From Streptacidiphilus sp. ASG 303 (GTDB lineage Bacteria; Actinomycetota; Actinomycetes; Streptomycetales; Streptomycetaceae), in contig NZ_JAJLRA010000019.1 in the NCBI RefSeq assembly GCF_020991365.1, positions 55,413 through 119,412 of the forward strand: 64,000 nucleotides of DNA. Direction: 5' to 3'. The notes under the pieces were generated by a model. That model had not been told where the DNA came from, did not search any database, and saw only the letters and a list, made by a program, of their open reading frames with translations. Below, piece after piece: positions 36,335 to 44,337 of the stretch; within the stretch, counting starts at the first letter, position 1, and each line of letters begins with the position of its first letter. The position numbers and the translations under genes were made by a program.

Positions 36335-36532
36335 TCAGGCACCTCCCCCGGTGCTGTCGTGGTCCGCCGCGCCGGGACGGTCGTCGCGGCGCCGGCTGCC
36401 GGGCAGCACGTCCTGCAGCATGGCCTTGAGCCCCTGCCGGACCACGGAGCCCCGGTCGCTGCCGCCGTGCAGGACCGCGGAGGCCGCGGCCTCGATCCGG
36501 TCCAGGGAGGCGTCCGCGCACCCCCTGCGCAC
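36335..36532 (-). CDS. Small hypothetical protein
   Basis: 65 aa from a GTG at 36532. It reads LDRIEAAASAVLHGGSDRGS, then VVRQGLKAMLQDVLPGSR, a likely helical core, and a polar tail. Nearly every third codon position is G or C, which supports coding. No family is recognised. It lies 24 bp after another small minus-strand frame (36557-36787) and may be co-transcribed with it. Confidence 0.45.
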   Translation of the reverse strand: MRRGCADASLDRIEAAASAVLHGGSDRGSVVRQGLKAMLQDVLPGSRRRDDRPGAADHDSTGGGA

Positions 36533-36556
36533 CCGGCGCGCCGTGGCCGGTCGGGG

Positions 36557-36787
36557 TCAGCGGGGACGGGGAAGGGCGCGGTCCCGGTGCCGTGCCTGCG
36601 GGCGGGCCGCCTCCGGCCCGGGGCCGCGGGCCACCCGCCACATGCCGTACGGGAGGTCGACCAGGAGCCGCCACGGACGGCCCTCGGCGCGCGCGCTCCA
36701 CCGCTCCGCCCACCCGGCCGTCCGCACGCGGGGCAGCGGACGGGCATGGGCCCGTCCTCCCACCATGTCGGAGAGCACCCTTGCCAC
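36557..36787 (-). CDS. Small basic hypothetical protein
   Basis: 76 aa from a GTG at 36787 with GGGAGG five bases upstream; GTG 36778 is an alternative. The sequence is rich in Arg and Trp (GWAERWSARAEGRPWRLLVD, LPYGMWRVARGPG), with strong third-position GC bias. It has no signal peptide. No family is recognised. Confidence 0.45.
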   Translation of the reverse strand: MARVLSDMVGGRAHARPLPRVRTAGWAERWSARAEGRPWRLLVDLPYGMWRVARGPGPEAARPQARHRDRALPRPR

Positions 36788-37086
36788 AACGCCTCCCGCA
36801 CGTCCCCTCTCTGCCCGCGGTCCGGTGCCGCGGCTCACGTCGCGCACCGCACTGCTGCCCCGTCCGGCGCCGGGCGAACCGCACCGGCGACGGCAGGGGC
36901 GGGGCCGCCGTCCGCCGCGAGGGCGGCGGTCGGCGGACCGCGGAGGGCGGGCAGGCGGGCCGGCGGGTTCCCTGCGGGTCCCTCCTGTCCTCGGCCGGCG
37001 TGCGGCCGGAGGCGGGCGAAGAGCCCCTGGGTGCCCGCCGGACCGGAGGGGAAACGGTCGTGCGGGCGCCGGGACCGGACCGTCCG

Positions 37087-37740
37087 TCACCATCCCGGAG
37101 GGTCGGGGGGAAGGGGGAGCGCGTACGGCTCCCCTCCGGCCTCGGCGAGGTCCCGCAGGGCACCCACCAGGCCGGCCCTGCGGTCGGCGGGCACCGCCGC
37201 GACGACCCGCCGGATCTCCTCCCGGCGGCGTTCGAGGACGAGGGCGACGGTGCGCCGCCCCTCCGGGGCGAGGGCGACCCGCACCTCGCGGCGGTCGCGG
37301 ACCCCGGCCTCGCGCACGACCAGGCCCGCGGCGGCAAGCCGGTCGGCCATGCGCATCGCCGTCGACGGGTTCACCCCGAGCTGCTCGGCCAGCCGCGACA
37401 GGCTCAGGGGGCCGCGCGTCTCCAGGACCACGAGCATGCGGAAGCGGGGCAGGGTGAGGTCCTCGGCGGTCCCCGCCAGGGAGCGCACCGAGAGGGCCAC
37501 CAGGACGCGGGAGGCGGCCAGGACGGCCGTGACGACCTCGTCCTCGTCCTCCCTGTCGGGGGTGACGGGACGCGCAGGAACGGCCGGACCCTCTGGGGTG
37601 GCGGGGCCCTCCGGAGTGGCGGGGCCCTCGGGGGCGGCGGGGCCCTGGTCGGCGGCGGCCCGCCCGGGGGCGGCCGAGCTGTCGGAGGGGCCGGGGGCGG
37701 GGAGCGTGCCGCCGTCCGCGGCCGGCCGGAGTTCTGTCAT
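37087..37740 (-). CDS. MarR family regulator with low-complexity N-terminus
   Basis: 217 aa. Residues 1-65 are Pro/Ala/Gly/Glu-rich with short repeats (EGPATPEGPATPEGPA), an unusual extension for MarR proteins of about 150 aa. The winged helix follows: LTLPRFRMLVVLETRGPLSL, then LAEQLGVNPSTAMRMADRLAAAGLVVREAG and wing DRREVRVALAPEG. The ATG at 37740 overlaps the stop of the upstream GH15 gene by four bases (ATGA), so the two form an operon and the regulator may respond to conditions tied to the hydrolase. Confidence 0.87.
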   Translation of the reverse strand: MTELRPAADGGTLPAPGPSDSSAAPGRAAADQGPAAPEGPATPEGPATPEGPAVPARPVTPDREDEDEVVTAVLAASRVLVALSVRSLAGTAEDLTLPRFRMLVVLETRGPLSLSRLAEQLGVNPSTAMRMADRLAAAGLVVREAGVRDRREVRVALAPEGRRTVALVLERRREEIRRVVAAVPADRRAGLVGALRDLAEAGGEPYALPLPPDPPGW

Positions 37741-39617
37741 GGCTCCTTCCTACCGCCAGGGGCCGCCCGGCCGCCGCCCGCCCCGCTGACGCCGCTCCCG
37801 GTCCCGGAGGCGGGCGGCGCCCCCAGGCGGGCCGTGCACTCCAGGAGCAGGGCGTGGACGAACGCCTGGGGGAGGTTGCCGCGCAGCTGCCGCTGCCCGA
37901 CGTCGTACTCCTCGGCGAGGAGCCCCGGCGGTCCGCAGGCGGCGCGGTTGCGCTCGAACCAGCGGACGGCCGCCACGGGGTCGGGGTCCGCGAGCGCCAT
38001 GACGAACCCGCACAGCAGGAAGGCGCCCTCGGCCTCCCCCAGTGGCCCGTCGCCGTGCCGGAACCGGTAGACGTACCCCTCCTGCGCGAGCGCCCCGACG
38101 ACCGCCCTGCGGGTCCGCTCCTCCCGGCCGGGCTCGGGCGGGAGCCCGCCGCGGGCGTAGGGGACCAGCAGTGCGGCGTCGACCCGGTCGTCGTCGGCGG
38201 CGCGCCGCCAGCGGCCGTCGGGCCGCAGGCAGCGGCGCTCGGTCTCCCGAAGGATCCGGTCGGCGAGGTGCGCCCGGTCGGCGGCGCCGGGCCCGGGGAG
38301 CGCCTCGGCGATCCGGTGCAGGCCGGCGACGGCCGCGAGCCGCGAGTGCGTCCACCAGGCGTCGTGGGTCTCCCACAGTCCCGCGTCCGGCCGGTCCCAC
38401 TCCTCGGCGACCGCGCGCACCGCCGTCCCCACGGCGCGGTGCGCGTCGGCGTCCAGGCGGTCCAGGCGGGCGGCGGCGGCGGCGCACAGCTGGAGGAACT
38501 CGCCGTAGGTGTCGAGCTGGAACTGGCTCCCCGCCCGGTTGCCCACCCGGTCGCTGCCGCCGGGGTAGCCGGGCAGGCCGAGCGGCCGCTCGGGCGGGAC
38601 CGGTCCCCCGTCGACCGCGTAGGCGGGGCGGAGGCGGGGGCCGTCGGCGAGGACGCGTTCCGCGGTGAAGCGCACGGACCGGTCGAGGAGGGGGTGCGGC
38701 CCGTGGGCGGCGACCGCGAGTCCGGCGTAGCACTGGTCGCGGACCCAGGCGAAGCGGTAGTCGTAGTTGCGGCCGGCCTCGCTGCGCTCGGGCAGCGAGG
38801 TGGTGGCGGCGGCGACCATGCCGCCGCTCGCACTGGTCATCCCATGGAGGACCGCGTGGGCGAGCCGGGCGTCACGGGCGGCCGGGCGGTCCTCGTAGGG
38901 AGGGACCGCGTCCCGCCAGGCGGCGGCGGTGGAGCTCCACAGGGCGGCGGGGCCGGGGGGCCGCTCCGGCAGCCGGTCCCCCACCTCCAGCACGAGGTCG
39001 TGCGCGTCGCCGGCGGCGACGGTGAGGACCGCCTCCAGGACGCCGTCCCGGTCGGGGACCGCCTCCGCCGCCCCCGCGAGCCGGACCCGCAGGCCGCCGG
39101 TGCGGGCGGTCCACACCCCGGCGTCCCGGCGCAGACCGGTCAGGGGGTGCGCTCCGAAGCCGGCCCGCAGGTCGAGGCGGACCCGTACCCGGGCCGTGCC
39201 CCGCACCGCGAGGACGCGGCGCAGCAGCACCGCCCGGCCGGGGTCGGCGGGCAGCGCCAGGGCCTCCCGGCACTCGACGACGCCGTCGGGCAGCACCCAG
39301 CGGCCGGTGTGGACCAGGGTGCCGTCCTCGTAGGAGCCGCCCCACACGTTCCAGGGGTCCTCGGGGGTGACGAGGTAGGTGCCGCGGCCCCCGATGAGGG
39401 GGGAGAGGACGGCGTCGCCGTCCCAGCGCGGCGCGCACATCCACACGACGTCGCCGCGGGGTCCGACCAGGGCGCCGCGCTCACCGTCGGCGAGCAGGGC
39501 GTAGTCCCGCAGGGCCCAGGGGCCCGGCTCGGCCGGGCCGGTCCGGCCGGGGGGCGGCGCGGTGGCGGGCTCCCCCGGGTCCGGCTGCTCCCGTGGGCGT
39601 CGGTCTGTGCGCGTCAC
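37737..39617 (-). CDS. Glycoside hydrolase family 15 protein (trehalase/glucoamylase-like)
   Basis: 626 aa from GTG 39617, preferred because GGAGGA sits just upstream; an in-frame GTG at 39644 is possible. An N-terminal beta-sandwich (LRDYALLADGERGALVGPRG, VVWMCAPRWDGDAVLSPLIGG) precedes an (alpha/alpha)6 barrel. The barrel carries NYDYRFAWVRDQCYAGL, AGLWETHDAWWTHSRLAAVA (the Glu in WE is the likely general acid) and LLAEEYDVGQRQLRGNLPQAFVHALL (a Glu as likely general base). There is no signal peptide, so it is cytosolic. Actinobacterial relatives include trehalases; the substrate is not proven. Confidence 0.88.
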   Translation of the reverse strand: MTRTDRRPREQPDPGEPATAPPPGRTGPAEPGPWALRDYALLADGERGALVGPRGDVVWMCAPRWDGDAVLSPLIGGRGTYLVTPEDPWNVWGGSYEDGTLVHTGRWVLPDGVVECREALALPADPGRAVLLRRVLAVRGTARVRVRLDLRAGFGAHPLTGLRRDAGVWTARTGGLRVRLAGAAEAVPDRDGVLEAVLTVAAGDAHDLVLEVGDRLPERPPGPAALWSSTAAAWRDAVPPYEDRPAARDARLAHAVLHGMTSASGGMVAAATTSLPERSEAGRNYDYRFAWVRDQCYAGLAVAAHGPHPLLDRSVRFTAERVLADGPRLRPAYAVDGGPVPPERPLGLPGYPGGSDRVGNRAGSQFQLDTYGEFLQLCAAAAARLDRLDADAHRAVGTAVRAVAEEWDRPDAGLWETHDAWWTHSRLAAVAGLHRIAEALPGPGAADRAHLADRILRETERRCLRPDGRWRRAADDDRVDAALLVPYARGGLPPEPGREERTRRAVVGALAQEGYVYRFRHGDGPLGEAEGAFLLCGFVMALADPDPVAAVRWFERNRAACGPPGLLAEEYDVGQRQLRGNLPQAFVHALLLECTARLGAPPASGTGSGVSGAGGGRAAPGGRKEP

Positions 39618-39917
39618 GTGGTCCTCCTCGGGGTGCGCGGTCACGGCACGGTCCGCTGGCGGGGTACCCCGTGGCGGCTCCGCCGACCGCCGATCGCCGG
39701 GGCCGGGAGAGCGGGGACGGAGCCGGTGCGGGCGGGCCCGGGAGGCCCGGGGGGCCCGGGGGGGGGCGGGCGGGCCGGGCGGACCGGGGGGCCGGGCGGG
39801 CCGGGTGTTTCGGCGGAGGGGGGCGGTGCACCCGGGGACCGCGGAGCACGTGCCGCGCCCCGGCCGCCCGGAGCGGCGGGGCGCGGCCTACGGCAGGAGA
39901 CGACGGGAGGCAGGGCC

Positions 39918-40934
39918 ATGGCAGGAGCAGGCGGCCGGGTGGCCGTGGTGACGGGCGGTTCGGCCGGGGTGGGCCGGGCCGTGGTGCGCGCGCTGGCGGC
40001 GGACGGCTGCGACGTGGCGGTGCTGGCCCGGGGGCGGACCGGCCTGCGCGCGGCGGTGGCCGAGGTGGAGGCCGCCGGGCGGAGGGGCCTCGCCCTGCAG
40101 ACGGACGTCGCCGACGCGAAGGCGGTCGAGGAGGCGGCCGACCGCGCGGAGGAGGGGCTGGGGCCGGTGGACGTCTGGGTGAACTGTGCGTTCGCCGGCT
40201 TCCTGGCCCCGTTCACGGAGGTGGACGACGAGGAGTTCCGCCGCGTCACCGACGTCACCTACCACGGGCAGGTCAACGGGACCCGGGCGGCGCTGCGCCT
40301 GATGGGCCCGCGCGACCGGGGGGTGGTGGTCAACGTGGGGTCCGCCCTGAGCGGCCGCGGCATCCCGCTGCAGAGCGCGTACTGCGGGGCGAAGCACGCC
40401 GTGGTCGGGTTCACGGAGGCGGTCCGCACGGAGCTGGAGCACCGGCGCAGCGGCGTGCGGATCTGCGGGGTGCAGCTTCCCGGAATGAACACGCCGCAGT
40501 TCACCTGGGTCCTCAACCGGATGCCGGGGAGGCCCCAGCCGGTGCCGCCGATCTACCAGCCGGAGGTCGCCGCGCGCGCGGTGGTGTTCCTGGCCCGCCA
40601 CCCCCGCCGCAACGCCTGGGTGGGCGTGTCCACCGCGTACACCCTGCTCGGCAACCGCGTCGCACCGTGGCTCGCCGACCGGTACCTGGCGCGCACGGGC
40701 TTCGCCTCCCAGCAGACCGGCGAGGACACGCCGGTGCGCCCCGCCAACCTCTTCGCGCCCTCGGACGAGCACGAGGACGCCGGGGCGCACGGCCCCTTCG
40801 ACGACCGGGCGCACGGGCACGACGCCTGGGGGTGGGCGAGCCGGCACCGCACGGTCCTGGCCTGCGCCGGCGTGGTGGCGTGCGGACTGAGCGCACTGGG
40901 CGGGCCGCTGCGGTCAGGGGCCCGCCGCCGCTGA
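39918..40934 (+). CDS. SDR family oxidoreductase
   Basis: 338 aa from ATG 39918 with GGGAGG upstream. The cofactor motif is VTGGSAGVGRA (11-21) and the active site has Ser142/145, Tyr155 and Lys159 in SAYCGAKHA. The structure motif NCAFAG replaces the usual NNAG. Residues about 250-300 are an extension, and a hydrophobic C-terminal helix (about 310-330, LACAGVVACGLSALGG) may tether it to the membrane. This long form resembles SDRs of the bacterial membrane-associated group. It is divergent from the GH15-MarR operon. Confidence 0.88.
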   Translation: MAGAGGRVAVVTGGSAGVGRAVVRALAADGCDVAVLARGRTGLRAAVAEVEAAGRRGLALQTDVADAKAVEEAADRAEEGLGPVDVWVNCAFAGFLAPFTEVDDEEFRRVTDVTYHGQVNGTRAALRLMGPRDRGVVVNVGSALSGRGIPLQSAYCGAKHAVVGFTEAVRTELEHRRSGVRICGVQLPGMNTPQFTWVLNRMPGRPQPVPPIYQPEVAARAVVFLARHPRRNAWVGVSTAYTLLGNRVAPWLADRYLARTGFASQQTGEDTPVRPANLFAPSDEHEDAGAHGPFDDRAHGHDAWGWASRHRTVLACAGVVACGLSALGGPLRSGARRR

Positions 40935-41113
40935 GGAGGCCGGCATCGGGGGACCGGGGGACCTCGGGGGCTTACGACACGGCCCGGTCCGCAGGCGGTC
41001 CGCCGAATCGGGAGAAAAGGCACGTAATTTTTGCCTTGTGCAAAGGTTCGGTCCGTCCGTGCCGGACAGGCGTACGACGAGACGCCCGCATCCCCACGGG
41101 AGGAGAGGCCGCC

Positions 41114-41221
41114 ATGACTCCCCGCGCGACCGGACCGCACAATGCCGCGCCCCCGGGCCGCCCCCTTCCGGGGCAGGCCGCAGCGCCGGGGGCACACGCG
41201 ATCCCCCGCACACCGTGGTGA
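41114..41221 (+). CDS. Small upstream ORF overlapping the sigma gene
   Basis: 35 codons from ATG 41114 with GGGAGGAGA upstream, the best ribosome-binding site in the region. The stop at 41219-41221 overlaps the sigma factor GTG at 41218 (GTGA). The peptide is Pro/Ala/Gly-rich and has no family. It may couple translation of the sigma gene, which lacks its own good ribosome-binding site, or act as a leader. Confidence 0.5.
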   Translation: MTPRATGPHNAAPPGRPLPGQAAAPGAHAIPRTPW

Positions 41222-42702
41222 GCGCCACGGCCGCCCCGCCGGGCACACCGCGCGACCACGCCGCGGTCCCGCCCGCCGCGCCGGTCCGTGCCGTGACCCG
41301 CTCCGACGGGCTGCCCGAGCAGGTGGACGCACTGCTCCGGCGGCTGTCGGAGCTGAGGGACTCCCCCGAGCGCCTGGCCGTGCGCGACGAGGCCGTCCGG
41401 TCCCTGCTGCCCCTGGCCCGCCGCATCGCGGGCCGGTTCCGGGGCCGGGGCGAGGACGCCGAGGACCTCTACCAGGTCGCCTGTGTGGGACTGGTCAAGG
41501 CCGTGGACGGCTACGACGGCGCCCGCGGCCACGCCTTCCTCTCGTACGCGGTGCCCACCATCCGCGGGGAGGTCCGGCGGCACCTGCGGGACCGGACCGC
41601 GGGCGTGCACGTACCGCGTCCGGTCCAGGAGGTCCTGGCCCGGATCCGCACCGCCCGCGCCGAGCTCCAGCAGCGGAACCACGGTGCCCGGCCCACCGCG
41701 GAGGACCTCGCGGCGCACACCGGGCTGGACGTCGCGGACGTGCGCCGGGCCCTGGGGGCCGAGGACGTCCGGCACACCCGCTCCCTGGACGCGGCCCCGG
41801 CGGGCCGCCACGGCGGACCGGCCCTCGCCGACCTCGCGGGCGCCGAGGACCCCGGCCTGGACCTCGCCGTCGACCGGGTGTCGCTGCGCCCCCTGGTGGA
41901 GCGGCTGCCGGAGCGCGAGCGCCGCATCCTGTACCTGCGGTTCTTCGAGGACATGACGCAGAGGCAGGTCGCCGAGGCGGTGGGCCTCTCCCAGATGCAC
42001 GTCTCGCGGCTGCTGCGCGACTGCTTCACCCTCCTGCGGGAGCAGGTGCTGGGCCCGGAGGGCCCTGCCGCGGGGACGGCCGGACCGGAGTGCGGCACCG
42101 GCGCCGGGTCGCAGCGGCGACGGCGGGACCAGGACCGCGCACCGGAGGACCGCCGTCCGGCGCGGGGCGGCGCGCCCGCCGCGGAGGCCGTCCCGCACGG
42201 CTCGGGACGTCCGGCCCGTCCGCACCCGGGCGGCCGCCGGGGCCCGGAGGCCGTCGGCGCCGCTGCGGGCGTCCTCACGGACGGCGCCCGGGGCAGGCCG
42301 GCCCGGGACGTTGCCGGAGGCGCGAACCGGCGGGCGCGCCCCTTCGGGGACCAGGGTGTTCACGCCGACGGTGCGGCTCCCGGACCGGGCCGCCCCGGCC
42401 CGGGAGCCGGGTGCACAACGCCGGAGGCCGTGGAAGCACCCGGGAACGGTTCCTCGTACGGAGCGGCCGGGAACGGCTGCTCCCGCGGAACGGCCGGGCG
42501 GCGCCCGCGGCCCCCCGTCCCGGACCGCCCCTCCCCCGCCGCGGTGGACCGCCGTCCGCGGGGCCGTCCGGTGTCCGCCCCCGTCAGCCCCGCCGGGGCG
42601 GGCGGGCCGGTCGGGAGCCGGCCGAGCCCGGCCGCCGGACGCCCGCACGGCGGGCGCCGCGCGCGGGTGCCCCGGACCGGCGTGCCGGTCCGGGGGCCCT
42701 GA
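41218..42702 (+). CDS. SigB/SigF/SigG-type RNA polymerase sigma factor with long C-terminal tail
   Basis: 494 aa from GTG 41218. The sigma-2 region is PLARRIAGRFRGRGEDAEDL, YQVACVGLVKAVDGYDGARG, then FLSYAVPTIRGEVRRHLRDR. Sigma-3 has PTAEDLAAHTGLDVADVRRAL, and sigma-4 has LPERERRILYLRFFEDMTQR with QVAEAVGLSQMHVSRLLRD, ending near residue 280. The sigma-B/F group is normally about 260-290 aa. Here a Gly/Ala/Pro/Arg-rich tail of about 210 residues follows, its last 28 or so encoded by a segment repeated at 49569. It probably directs stress or developmental genes; partner switching by STAS proteins is known for this group. Confidence 0.85.
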   Translation: MSATAAPPGTPRDHAAVPPAAPVRAVTRSDGLPEQVDALLRRLSELRDSPERLAVRDEAVRSLLPLARRIAGRFRGRGEDAEDLYQVACVGLVKAVDGYDGARGHAFLSYAVPTIRGEVRRHLRDRTAGVHVPRPVQEVLARIRTARAELQQRNHGARPTAEDLAAHTGLDVADVRRALGAEDVRHTRSLDAAPAGRHGGPALADLAGAEDPGLDLAVDRVSLRPLVERLPERERRILYLRFFEDMTQRQVAEAVGLSQMHVSRLLRDCFTLLREQVLGPEGPAAGTAGPECGTGAGSQRRRRDQDRAPEDRRPARGGAPAAEAVPHGSGRPARPHPGGRRGPEAVGAAAGVLTDGARGRPARDVAGGANRRARPFGDQGVHADGAAPGPGRPGPGAGCTTPEAVEAPGNGSSYGAAGNGCSRGTAGRRPRPPVPDRPSPAAVDRRPRGRPVSAPVSPAGAGGPVGSRPSPAAGRPHGGRRARVPRTGVPVRGP

Positions 42703-42837
42703 GGCCGCCCCTGCCCGGGCCGGCGCGCGGGCGCGCGGCTCAGGACGGCCGGGCTGTCAGGGAGCGCATGCGCTCGTACTCGGCCCGGTCCTGGATCCGC
42801 CAGAAGGCCTGGCCGACGGCGAGAACGCCGCGCGCAG
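42615..42837. repeat. Dispersed duplication, copy 1
   Basis: This 223-bp segment recurs at 49569-49809 with only about eight mismatches plus one 18-bp insertion. It covers the last codons of the sigma ORF, a hairpin, and on the minus strand the last 30 or so codons of a gene whose intact relative is at 49712-50452. Confidence 0.9.
42670..42695. terminator. Hairpin at the end of the sigma ORF
   Basis: A perfect 12-bp stem (42670-42681 with 42684-42695) with a 2-base loop overlaps the sigma gene end and stop region. It is shared with the repeat copy at 49.6 kb, there with one mismatch. It may terminate transcripts from both sides. Confidence 0.6.
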
Positions 42838-43410
42838 CGGGCGGCCACGCGTCCGCCCGGTGTTCTCCCGTCCGGGTCGCGCAGCTCGGGGCCCGCCTGG
42901 TCCGCCCCGAACGCCGCCTGACGCCGCCCCGTGGCACCCGGTCTGCGAGAGCTCGGTGACAGGAGCGCGGGACGCGGGGAAGCCGCAGTTGTCGCAACGG
43001 TCGTCCAGCCGTGGACCGGTGCCCGATGCGGGCCTCGGAGCGGTACTCCGCCTCGGCCACCGCCACCAGGAGGTCCAGCGATCCGGCCAGGAGCATCCAG
43101 GGTTCCTCGACGGCCTCCCGGATGCGCGCCATCCATCCCCCCTGCCGGCAGCCTGCACTCGGGCCAGGGCAGGATGCCCAGGCGGCCGCCGACGCAGGTC
43201 CTGCCGGCCATGTCGTGGCCCGCCTCCGGTCCCTGGCCCTGTGCGTCCACCGTCCGGGGACCGGAGCCGTCGGGCAGCGTCGCCACCGGCCGGGCGGAGA
43301 TGCCCCGGAAGCCCCGGAGGGTGCCGTCGCCCCGGGCGGGCACCGCCCACGGGCGCCTGTCCTCGACTCCGTTGCGACAGGGCGGGCCAAGGGTGTGCCG
43401 GGCGAAGCAC
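42740..43410 (-). pseudogene. Frame-broken gene remnant
   Basis: Reading leftward, protein-like segments occur in different frames: GTLRGFRGISARPVATLPDG (about 43320-43260), then MARIREAVEEPWMLLAGSLD (about 43140-43080), then DDRCDNCGFPASRAP (about 43010-42960), and finally GVLAVGQAFWRIQDRAEYER ending at 42740. The last part duplicates the C-terminus of the gene at 49712. No single frame covers them, so this is a composite or decayed gene. The parental families are unknown apart from the duplicated tail. Confidence 0.5.
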
Positions 43411-43444
43411 ACGACGGAATTCCTTGCCGGCGGGGCCCGGACCT

Positions 43445-43482
43445 GGGGCGGGGGCGGGAAGGCCTGCCGGGTTCCCCGCCCC
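43445..43482 (-). terminator. Hairpin after cynS
   Basis: A 9-bp GC stem (43445-43453 with 43474-43482) and 20-base loop just downstream of the cyanase stop at 43491 on the minus strand. Confidence 0.5.
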
Positions 43483-43490
43483 GCCGGGGG

Positions 43491-43961
43491 TCAGAACGGC
43501 TTGGTGGGCAGGTACTTGCCGTCCAGGGTGATGACGGCCCGGCGGCCGCCCTCGGGGTCCTCGACGGTCTTGAAGTCGAGTCTGAAGTTGATGGCGGAGA
43601 CGATGCCGTCGCCGAGCTGCTCGTGGACCAGGGCCTTGAGGGTGGTGCCGTAGACCTGGAGCATCTCGTGGAAGCGGTAGATGGTCGGGTCGGTGGGGAT
43701 GCCGCCGGGGATGGATCCGCGCAGCGGGACGGTCTGGAGCAGCCGGGCGGCGTCCCGGTCGAGACCGAGGCGCTCGGCGACGGCCGTTGCGGACTGTTCG
43801 GGGAGGGGGTGCTGGCCGAGCAGGGCGGCGGTGACGAAGGCGACGGAGAGGCCGGCGGTGTCTGCCAGCTCCTGCCAGGTGAGGTCCTTCTCGGCCTTTG
43901 CTTCGACGACCTGCAGGGCGAGCTGCCGGCGGGCGGCCGGGTCGAACTGGGAGTGCACCAT
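43491..43961 (-). CDS. cynS: Cyanate hydratase (cyanase)
   Basis: 156 aa, the same length as E. coli CynS. The N-terminal helix-turn-helix-like domain is followed by the catalytic C-terminal domain [20 protein letters not shown] and [10 protein letters not shown]. The catalytic residues fall at exactly Arg96, Glu99 and Ser122, as in E. coli. The enzyme converts cyanate and bicarbonate to ammonia and CO2 as a decamer in the cytosol. It is followed upstream by a carbonic anhydrase remnant and divergent cynR, so this is a cyn cluster for cyanate detoxification and nitrogen use. Confidence 0.96.
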   Translation of the reverse strand: MVHSQFDPAARRQLALQVVEAKAEKDLTWQELADTAGLSVAFVTAALLGQHPLPEQSATAVAERLGLDRDAARLLQTVPLRGSIPGGIPTDPTIYRFHEMLQVYGTTLKALVHEQLGDGIVSAINFRLDFKTVEDPEGGRRAVITLDGKYLPTKPF

Positions 43962-44041
43962 GGGGTGGGCCTTTCGGGTGGGGTCCTCAGCGGGGTGCCC
44001 GGACCTGGTTCGGGGGTGTGACGGGTGGTGGGAGGGGGTGG

Positions 44042-44268
44042 TCAGCCCGCCAGGGCGGTGAAGCGTCCGGTTCCGGTGTCGAGCGTCTCGGCGGAGCCGG
44101 ACCCGATGTCGTAGACCCGGCCGTGCAGGGTGACCTTGCGCCGGACCAGGGCCTTGGCGACCGAGGGGTGGGTCTGCAGGTTCGCCAGCTGGACGAGGAC
44201 GTTGTCCTTCACCAGGGCGGCGACCCGCTCCGGGCCGGCGGAGTGCCCGCCTGTGACCTCAACGATGC
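44042..44268 (-). pseudogene. C-terminal remnant of a CynT-type beta-carbonic anhydrase
   Basis: On the minus strand one frame reads [20 protein letters not shown], then [20 protein letters not shown] and a short tail to a stop at 44042. This matches the C-terminal third of beta-carbonic anhydrases (ENV-x-x-QL-x-NL-x-x-HP, then LHGW-VYD-G). The zinc-binding half is absent, and no start codon with a ribosome-binding site is in frame. In cyn operons CynT supplies bicarbonate for cyanase, so the loss leaves cynS dependent on another source. Confidence 0.75.
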
Positions 44269-44274
44269 ATGACC

Positions 44275-44337
44275 TTTTCTATAGTTCCAAAGACGCAATA
44301 TCCATGATTGCCATCGATGACACCTATGGTTGACGGC
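44275..44337. promoter_or_regulatory. Candidate CynR operator/promoter region
   Basis: The 60 bp before cynR are strikingly AT-rich for this genome and contain CCAT...ATGG arms (CCATGATTGCC to CACCTATGG) and T-N11-A-type spacings expected for LysR binding. The region is shared by cynR and the leftward cynT remnant/cynS. The exact operator cannot be defined by eye. Confidence 0.45.

Noticed and set aside
36788..38833. A long minus-strand frame overlapping the GH15 and MarR genes in another register
   Set aside because: Only its last 76 codons (36557-36787) look independently coding; the rest is a shadow of GH15/MarR.
39665..39674. GGGGTACCCC upstream of the GH15 operon as a SigB-type -10 box
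   Set aside because: It is a simple palindrome and no GTTT-like -35 box lies at the correct distance.
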